Shown here piece by piece: positions 58,354-64,000 of a stretch of 64,000 nt of DNA. Below the pieces are notes generated by a model that was not told the origin of the DNA, made no database searches, and saw only the letters and a list, made by a program, of their open reading frames with translations. The stretch spans positions 1-64,000 of the forward strand of contig JAGYPB010000002.1 in NCBI GenBank assembly GCA_018399135.1, written 5' to 3'. A program made the position numbers and the translations under genes. This DNA is from Deltaproteobacteria bacterium. GTDB taxonomy: Bacteria; Desulfobacterota; Desulfuromonadia; Desulfuromonadales; Geopsychrobacteraceae. The first letter of the stretch is position 1; each line of letters begins with the position of its first letter.

Positions 58354-60081
58354 ATGCAGCCTGTCCGCCAACGCCGTTGGATATTACGGGCCAACTCTCC
58401 CGACCCGCTGCTGGTGCAGGAAATGGCTGAGTCGCTACAGATCAATGATCTGCTCGCTGCCATGATTTGCCAACGTGGTTATTCTACAAGCGTACAAGCG
58501 CGTCAGTTCCTGCAGTCGGCGCTGACAAGCTTGCCTGATCCCGATTTGTTGCCTGATATGGACAAGGCCTGCCGACGCCTGCAAACAGCACTTGAATCCA
58601 GAGAAAAAATCAGTATTCATGGTGATTACGATGTCGACGGTATCAGCGGTTGTGCGTTATTGGTCGAAGCACTTCAAGCTTTGGGTGGCCAGGTCGAATA
58701 TCATATTCCCTTACGTTTAAAGGATGGCTATGGCTTGTCTGCCGAGGCTATACGTCAGGTGGCCAGGGGCGACTGCCGGCTGATGGTGTCTGTCGATTGT
58801 GGTATCAGTGCCCATGCTGAAGCCAGACTGGCGCAAGACCTGGGCATAGATCTGATTATTACTGACCACCATCAACCAGGCGCTACCTTGCCGGTAGCGA
58901 TTGCCCTGGTCAACCCGCAGCTGTCGGGAAATCGTTTCCCTTATGTCCATCTGGCAGGTGTCGGTGTGGCCTTTATGCTGTTGATTGGCTTGCGAAAGCG
59001 TCTGCGTGATGCAGGGTATTTTCTTGATAGAGTGGAACCTGACTTGCGCCATTCCCTCGATCTGGTCGCCCTTGGAACCATTGCCGATATTGCTCCCTTG
59101 ACCGGGGTGAATCGTACTTTAGTGAAGACCGGATTGCGGCTCCTTGAAATGGGGAATCGTCCCGGCGTCGCTGCCCTTAAAAGGGTCGCTGGTGTCAGTT
59201 CTGTTACCAGCGGTAGTGTGGGTTTTCAGATGGCCCCGAGGCTCAATGCAGCAGGTCGTATCGAAGATGCTGCTCTCGGGGTCAAGTTGCTCCTTGGCGA
59301 GGAGGGCATCGATGCAGAGGCTGTAGCCCAGCAACTTGATCTGTTTAATCAACAACGTCGGACCCTTGAAAAGAAAGTGCTTGCCGATGCCATTGCCCGC
59401 GTCGAAGTAGATCTTCAGGATCGTCGCGCGATCGTTCTGGCCGGCGCTGACTGGCATTCGGGAGTGATCGGCATCGTTGCCAGCCGTCTGGTAGAACGCT
59501 ATCATCGTCCAACGTTTCTGATTGCTCTGGACAATGGCGTGGGGAAGGGGTCCGGCCGCTCTATCAAGGGCTTTGATCTCTATCAGGCCCTCAAAGAATG
59601 TGGTGACTTGCTGGAAGGCTACGGCGGTCATACCATGGCGGCGGGACTCACTGTTGCCGAAGCTCAGGTGGCTGCATTTTCCCGACGTTTTGAGCAGGTA
59701 GCAGATGAGCGCCTGACCGATGACCTCTGTACTCCCTCTATTGAACATGATGGCGAGTGCCGCCTCGGTCTGTGGTCTGTAGCCGTTGTCGATGAACTCA
59801 AAGCATTAGAGCCTTTTGGTGTCGGCAACCCCCAACCCCTTTTTTTAAGCCGTTGCTGCACGGTAAAAAAATGCTCCCTGGTTGCCGAAAAACATCTTAA
59901 ATTCGAGGTTGAACAGCAAGGAATTGTATTGAGCGCCATTGCTTTTGGTTGTGGTGAGCGCTTTATGGAGTGCTCGGGCGAGCTGGATATTCTCTATCGC
60001 CCGCAGCTCAATCATTGGCGCGGCCATACCCAGGTTCAAATGCAGGTGGTTGATTTTCGGCCGGCTGGAGAACCGGCATAA
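58354..60081 (+). CDS. recJ: Single-stranded-DNA-specific exonuclease RecJ
   Basis: A 575-aa 5'-3' exonuclease of the DHH family. ISIHGDYDVDGISGCALL, VSVDCGISAHAEA, LIITDHHQPG, ALGTIADIAPLTGVNR and the DHHA1 region GKGSGRSIKGFDLYQAL, then GGHTMAAGLTV, are all present. It acts in recombination and mismatch repair. Its stop overlaps murB by one base. Confidence 0.95.
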   Translation: MQPVRQRRWILRANSPDPLLVQEMAESLQINDLLAAMICQRGYSTSVQARQFLQSALTSLPDPDLLPDMDKACRRLQTALESREKISIHGDYDVDGISGCALLVEALQALGGQVEYHIPLRLKDGYGLSAEAIRQVARGDCRLMVSVDCGISAHAEARLAQDLGIDLIITDHHQPGATLPVAIALVNPQLSGNRFPYVHLAGVGVAFMLLIGLRKRLRDAGYFLDRVEPDLRHSLDLVALGTIADIAPLTGVNRTLVKTGLRLLEMGNRPGVAALKRVAGVSSVTSGSVGFQMAPRLNAAGRIEDAALGVKLLLGEEGIDAEAVAQQLDLFNQQRRTLEKKVLADAIARVEVDLQDRRAIVLAGADWHSGVIGIVASRLVERYHRPTFLIALDNGVGKGSGRSIKGFDLYQALKECGDLLEGYGGHTMAAGLTVAEAQVAAFSRRFEQVADERLTDDLCTPSIEHDGECRLGLWSVAVVDELKALEPFGVGNPQPLFLSRCCTVKKCSLVAEKHLKFEVEQQGIVLSAIAFGCGERFMECSGELDILYRPQLNHWRGHTQVQMQVVDFRPAGEPA

Positions 60082-61067
60082 TGTCTGTTGCAAAGCCCCG
60101 AGGTTATCGGCAGTTAGTGGCCAAAGACATTGATCGGGTTGCTGTGGATGAACCTCTTTGTCATCATAACAGCTGGCAGATCGGTGGCCCGGCAGATCTG
60201 TTTGTCGAGCCTGCAAATCCGACCCAGGTCGCGGACGTCATGTGTGTTGTCCAGGAACAGCAACTGCCGCTGGTGGTGATCGGGCAGGGAACCAATCTGC
60301 TCTTTGATGATGCCGGTGTCCGTGGGGTGGTGATGAAAATCGGCGCCCGGATGGACTCTATTGAGATCATCGGTCCCCGGATAGTGGCTGGTGGTGGTGC
60401 CTGGGTACCGCAGCTGGCACGCCTTGCTATGCGTGTTGGTTTGAGCGGTCTTGAGCATTGTATCGGTATCCCCGGCACCCTGGGGGGGCTGGTGATGATG
60501 AACGGCGGAAGTCACCGGCGTGGCATCGGTGAACATGTTGTCCGGGTTACCATTGTGGACCAGGATGCAAGCATCCATCATGTAAACGCAGATGAGTGTC
60601 AGTTCGACTATCGGTACAGTGCCTTGCAGGAGCGAGGTGCGGTGGTTGTCGAGGTTGAACTGGAGTGCCCGCCGGGGAATCTTGCGGATATCCGTCGGGA
60701 AATGCTGCTCGATCTGCGTGAACGCCGCCGCAAGTTTCCCCGCAAGCAGCCCAACTGCGGATCGGTATTTTTAAGTACCAGTGAGATGCATGCCAGCGTC
60801 GGGCCGCCGGGGAAAATCATTGAAGAGGTTGGTCTGAAGGGGTTGCGTTGCGGTGGTGCAGAAGTTTCACGGCAGCATGCCAATTTTATTGTCAATATTG
60901 GCGGCGCTACTTCTTTCGACGTGCTGCAGTTGATCTCCCGGATTCGTTACGAAGTACGAAAGCAACTTGATTTTGATCTGCGTTGTGAGGTGCGCTATGT
61001 CAGTCCCTCTGGGGAGATCTGCCCGGCGGATCAGGTAGCATTACAAACAGGTCAGATAATAGAATGA
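60081..61067 (+). CDS. murB: UDP-N-acetylenolpyruvoylglucosamine reductase
   Basis: A 328-aa FAD enzyme completing UDP-MurNAc. NSWQIGGPADLFVEP, IGQGTNLLFDD, IPGTLGGLVMMNGGSHRRGI, YRYSALQE and NCGSVFLS (active-site Ser) with PGKIIEEVGLKGLRCGGAEV, then SRQHANFIVN, match type I/IIa MurB. The GGS-HRRG segment and GSVFLST (usual GSVFKNP) are somewhat divergent. It sits with recJ rather than in a cell-division cluster, so it could be a second copy; the window cannot tell. Confidence 0.9.
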   Translation: MSVAKPRGYRQLVAKDIDRVAVDEPLCHHNSWQIGGPADLFVEPANPTQVADVMCVVQEQQLPLVVIGQGTNLLFDDAGVRGVVMKIGARMDSIEIIGPRIVAGGGAWVPQLARLAMRVGLSGLEHCIGIPGTLGGLVMMNGGSHRRGIGEHVVRVTIVDQDASIHHVNADECQFDYRYSALQERGAVVVEVELECPPGNLADIRREMLLDLRERRRKFPRKQPNCGSVFLSTSEMHASVGPPGKIIEEVGLKGLRCGGAEVSRQHANFIVNIGGATSFDVLQLISRIRYEVRKQLDFDLRCEVRYVSPSGEICPADQVALQTGQIIE

Positions 61068-61131
61068 CGCACATGGACGGGCTGGTGGAATAAACCAAAA
61101 GCGTCGAGCGGGGAGATTGTTGCCGAAATCT

Positions 61132-61818
61132 TCAGGCCAGACGTAGCAACCACATCAGGCCCACCGCCACAAAAACCGCAGGCAGCAGGTTGCCGACCGG
61201 TAAACGCTTGATTCCCATCAGATCAAAGGCAATAGCAGTAATGAGTAAACCACCTACGGCATTCATCTCAACAATGATTGGCGCCGTCAGGATGGCGGTG
61301 CTGAAGTCGGCTGCCAGGGTGATGGTTCCCTGGTAGAGAAACAACGGGATAATGGAAAAGATCACACCGATACCGAGAGTTGAGGCCAGGGCGACGGACG
61401 CTACGCCATCCAGAAAGGATTTAGCATAGAGAATGGTTGGTTCGTTTCCCATGCCTTCCTGCAGCGCACCCATGATCGCCATTGCACCGACGCAGTAGAG
61501 CAGACTGGCGGTAACAAAGCCTTCGGCGATTTTACCCATCCCTAAAAAACGCTGTTGCAACCGTTGTCCAAAGGCTTCGAGTCGGCGTTCAATCCCCACC
61601 ACTTCGCCAATCAATCCCCCCAGAATCAGGCTGCCGATAACGATCATGATCTGTTGACTCTGCAGCGCCAGTTGTAAGCCGATAAGCAGAACCGCCAGAC
61701 CAAGACCGACCATCAGGGTTGTTCTGATACGAGTGGAGAGGTGACTGCCGATCCAGCGGCCAATGAGTGAGCCGATGACAATAGCAGCAATATTGATGAG
61801 GGTTCCCTGAAGTAGCAT
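61132..61818 (-). CDS. DUF554 membrane protein
   Basis: A 228-aa protein with six or seven hydrophobic segments. TLINIAAIVIGSLIGRWIG at the start and ASLLYCVGAMAIMGALQEG, LDGVASVALASTLGIGV in the middle are DUF554 signatures. The family is thought to be a transporter-like membrane protein of unknown substrate. Transcribed towards murB, alone. Confidence 0.85.
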   Translation of the reverse strand: MLLQGTLINIAAIVIGSLIGRWIGSHLSTRIRTTLMVGLGLAVLLIGLQLALQSQQIMIVIGSLILGGLIGEVVGIERRLEAFGQRLQQRFLGMGKIAEGFVTASLLYCVGAMAIMGALQEGMGNEPTILYAKSFLDGVASVALASTLGIGVIFSIIPLFLYQGTITLAADFSTAILTAPIIVEMNAVGGLLITAIAFDLMGIKRLPVGNLLPAVFVAVGLMWLLRLA

Positions 61819-61907
61819 CTGTTGTCTCTGGTGTGATGAGAAAAATTCTGGAGTTGTATGGGTGACTGTACTGTAGCCTTGGTTGCAACAGGTTGTTCAA
61901 TGTCTTC

Positions 61908-63098
61908 TCACGTGGAAGCCATCCCCAATTCTACCGCCAGTTTCTCCCACGCAGGCAGGCTGCGTTTGATCATGTCATCCTCAACACAATAGGCGATGCG
62001 GAAGAATCCGGGGGCACCAAAACCGCTGCCGGGGACCAGCAGGATTCCGTGCTGCTGGGCGTGGTGGATGAATTCGATTTCATCGGGCAGGGGCGAACGT
62101 GGGAACAGGTAAAAGCCGCCACCCGGCTTGACCACCTCAAAGCCCAGTTCAACCAGCTTGTGGTAGAGCAGATCACGCTTGATCCGGTATTGCTCGACAT
62201 CAACACTGACCCGCTGCAGACCGGTGACCAGGTGTTGCATCAGCGCTGGAGCGTTAACAAACCCCAGGATCCGGTTGGAAAAAATGGCCCCCTGCATAAA
62301 CAGGTTGACATCCTTCAGGGCGGGTGATGCAGCCAGGTAGCCAATGCGATCCCCCGGCAGGGCCAGATCTTTGGAATGGGAGGTAACGATAACGGCATTG
62401 GTGATGGTGGTAAAGAGGCAAGGAACCTCTTCACCGAAGCTGATACGGGCATAGGGCTCATCAGAAATGGCGACGATGGTGGTGCCAAATTCCTGCTCTT
62501 TTCGGGCCAGCAAGTCGCCGATTTTCTTCAGAGCTGCAAAGGGGTAAATGACCCCGGTCGGATTGTTGGGGGAGTTAATGATGATGGCTTTGGTGCGCGC
62601 GGTGATGGCTGCGGCGATGGCATCCAGGTCGGGTTGAAAATTGGGGAGGGTCGGAGCAACGACAGGAACACCGCCATGATTGTCGATGTAAAAATTGTAC
62701 TCAACAAAATAGGGACTCAGGATGATGACCTCATCACCCGGATTAAGCAAGGTCTTCATGACCACATTCAGCGCCGCCCCGGCTCCGCAGGTCATGACAA
62801 TATGGGCTGCGCTCACCGGCAGGGCACATTTTTCCGCGATCACCTCTGCCACTGCGGCCCGTGTGTTTTCGTAGCCGGCATTGTTCATGTAGCGGTGCAT
62901 GCCGGGAATCGGTGTGGCGGCAATTTTCTGCAACTCCTGCAGCAGCTCCTGCGGTGGTTCCATGGTCGGATTACCAAGGGTGAAATCGAAAATATTCCCT
63001 GCCCCACGCTCTTGACGCAGGCGATCGCCTTCTTCGAACATCTTGCGGATCCAGGAAGAACCTTCAAGGCATTTTTTTACTTTGGCGGCAACGGGCAT
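61908..63098 (-). CDS. Pyridoxal-phosphate-dependent aminotransferase (class I/II)
   Basis: A 396-aa fold-type I enzyme. Start ATG 63098 (AAGGAT 6 nt upstream). DFTLGNPTMEPP, SPYFVEYNFYID, NSPNNPTGVIYPF, ISDEPYARISF and the PLP-lysine region VTSHSKDLALPGDRIGYLA are visible. The substrate cannot be read from sequence; aspartate or aromatic/branched-chain aminotransferase activity is plausible given the pheA gene next door. The N-terminal SSWIRKMFEEGDRL is a known feature of a subgroup common in anaerobes. Confidence 0.85.
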   Translation of the reverse strand: MPVAAKVKKCLEGSSWIRKMFEEGDRLRQERGAGNIFDFTLGNPTMEPPQELLQELQKIAATPIPGMHRYMNNAGYENTRAAVAEVIAEKCALPVSAAHIVMTCGAGAALNVVMKTLLNPGDEVIILSPYFVEYNFYIDNHGGVPVVAPTLPNFQPDLDAIAAAITARTKAIIINSPNNPTGVIYPFAALKKIGDLLARKEQEFGTTIVAISDEPYARISFGEEVPCLFTTITNAVIVTSHSKDLALPGDRIGYLAASPALKDVNLFMQGAIFSNRILGFVNAPALMQHLVTGLQRVSVDVEQYRIKRDLLYHKLVELGFEVVKPGGGFYLFPRSPLPDEIEFIHHAQQHGILLVPGSGFGAPGFFRIAYCVEDDMIKRSLPAWEKLAVELGMAST

Positions 63099-63220
63099 GG
63101 TTTGTATCCTTTGTTTAGGCGCAAGGTGGTTGATGTTGATTTTTTGTAACTGCAGGAGTGTAGCTTTACGACAGAAACGGGTCAAGGCGGATCAGGGTTT
63201 GTTTTTCCCCTGCCGGTAAA

Positions 63221-63249
63221 TTGATTTCTGTCAGTCTTTAAGCTACATT
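63221..63249 (+). promoter_or_regulatory. Candidate pheA promoter
   Basis: TTGATT (63221-63226), 17-bp spacer, TACATT (63244-63249), about 50 bp before the pheA start. Confidence 0.5.
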
Positions 63250-63297
63250 GCTGCTCCCGTGTCTAAATAGTGCTGACAACTTGAAATGGATTGAATC

Positions 63298-64000
63298 ATG
63301 ACGACAGCCGATAAACTTCAGAAACTCAGGGAGCAGATTGATCGTATCGACGATCAATTCCTTGATTTACTCAACCAACGCGCCAGGATTGTTCTTGATG
63401 TCGGACACCTCAAGGAGCGTGACGACGGTCTTTTTTATGTCCCGAGTCGGGAAAAAAAAATCTATGAGCGTCTGACCGGAAGCAATCCAGGGCCGTTCCC
63501 GAATGATGCGGTGCGCAAGGTTTTTCGGGAGATTATTTCTGCCTCGCTGAATATGGAAATGCCCCTGCAGGTGGCTTTTTTAGGCCCCCAGTCAACCTTT
63601 ACCCATCAGGCTGCCATGCAGCAGTTCGGTTTGTCGGCAGCACTGGTTCCCTTGAAAAGTATTCCAGCTGTTTTTGAGGAAGTTGAGCGTGGGAGGGCTC
63701 ATTACGGAGTCATTCCGGTGGAAAATTCCACGGAAGGGGTAGTTAACCATACCCTGGATATGTTCATCAATTCGGAGTTGAAGATCATCGCCGAAATTAT
63801 GCTGGAGATATCCCATCATCTATTATCGAAGTCAGGACGTATTGAGCAGATCACCAAAATCATTTCCCACCCTCAGCCTCTGGCCCAATGTCGCCACTGG
63901 CTGGAAACCAATCTTCCCGAGATTCCCCTGGTTGATGTATCGAGCACTGCCGCCGCAGCGCTGATGGTGGCCGAGGATGAGAGTGCCGCCGCTATTGCCA
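63298..64000 (+). CDS. pheA: Chorismate mutase/prephenate dehydratase, 5' part
   Basis: The gene runs off the window, so only the first 234 codons are seen and it is not on the ORF track. Residues 1-85 form an AroQ chorismate mutase (LREQIDRIDDQFLDLLNQRA, VPSREKKIYERL), and from about 90 the prephenate dehydratase domain begins (VAFLGPQSTFTHQAAMQQFG, GVIPVENSTEGVVNHTLDMF). It makes phenylpyruvate for phenylalanine. The ACT regulatory domain would lie beyond the edge. No strong ribosome binding site is visible before the ATG. Confidence 0.92.
   Translation, partial: MTTADKLQKLREQIDRIDDQFLDLLNQRARIVLDVGHLKERDDGLFYVPSREKKIYERLTGSNPGPFPNDAVRKVFREIISASLNMEMPLQVAFLGPQSTFTHQAAMQQFGLSAALVPLKSIPAVFEEVERGRAHYGVIPVENSTEGVVNHTLDMFINSELKIIAEIMLEISHHLLSKSGRIEQITKIISHPQPLAQCRHWLETNLPEIPLVDVSSTAAAALMVAEDESAAAIA

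Overview
The window looks like chromosome from a bacterium of the Desulfuromonadales/Geobacterales group (former Deltaproteobacteria). Four things support this: the gene order rpsB-tsf-pyrH-frr-uppS-cdsA-dxr-rseP, a leucine T-box in front of leuA, psd-pssA placed inside the branched-chain amino-acid genes, and queA-tgt-yajC-secD-secF. The taxon is an inference from content and order; there is no rRNA gene here. No tRNA gene, rRNA gene, intact insertion sequence or CRISPR array was seen.

Positions 1-10,432 are accessory DNA. About 1-7,400 is a graveyard of decayed genes: a DUF6946-like pseudogene, a truncated Nudix gene, and a large multi-frameshifted fusion (methyltransferase, phospholipase-D-like nuclease, SF2 helicase, S24-like segment, DUF3427-like tail). 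A REP-associated transposase remnant follows, with part of a neighbouring zinc-ribbon gene spliced into it. Intact genes among the ruins encode a zinc-ribbon protein, an HNH nuclease, a macro-domain protein, a GFA-family protein and a HipB/HipA toxin-antitoxin pair with a clear operator-like inverted repeat.

From 10,479 to 25,143 are mixed housekeeping genes: pdxH, marC, a LemA/TPM-domain membrane group, a DUF4332 gene, a first tgt paralogue, a solitary Cas6-like RAMP gene followed by a membrane-anchored winged-helix gene, eno, a glycosyltransferase, ahcY, and lptF-lptG. From 25,421 to 33,717 runs a dense block for translation, isoprenoid and envelope synthesis: rpsB, tsf, pyrH, frr, ferredoxin, uppS, cdsA (apparently AUU-initiated), dxr, rseP, tsaB.

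From 34,167 to 45,812 is branched-chain amino-acid synthesis: ilvD, ilvB, ilvN, psd, pssA, a T-box, leuA, leuC, leuD, a DsbC-like gene on the other strand, and leuB. No ilvC is present. A 137-bp sequence element occurs twice in the window, beside the first tgt and directly before leuB, with one mismatch.

From 45,834 to the end are truA, rplM-rpsI, argC, a two-gene envelope operon (membrane-bound pseudokinase/TPR protein plus L,D-transpeptidase, both ending in similar NTF2-like domains), queA-tgt-yajC-secD-secF, a TPR lipoprotein-like/membrane protein gene, recJ-murB, a DUF554 gene, an aminotransferase, and the start of a chorismate mutase/prephenate dehydratase gene cut by the window edge.

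The best leads are the pseudokinase/L,D-transpeptidase operon, the AUU start of cdsA, the orphan Cas6-like gene, the decayed multi-domain defence-like fusion, the second tgt, and the 137-bp repeat.
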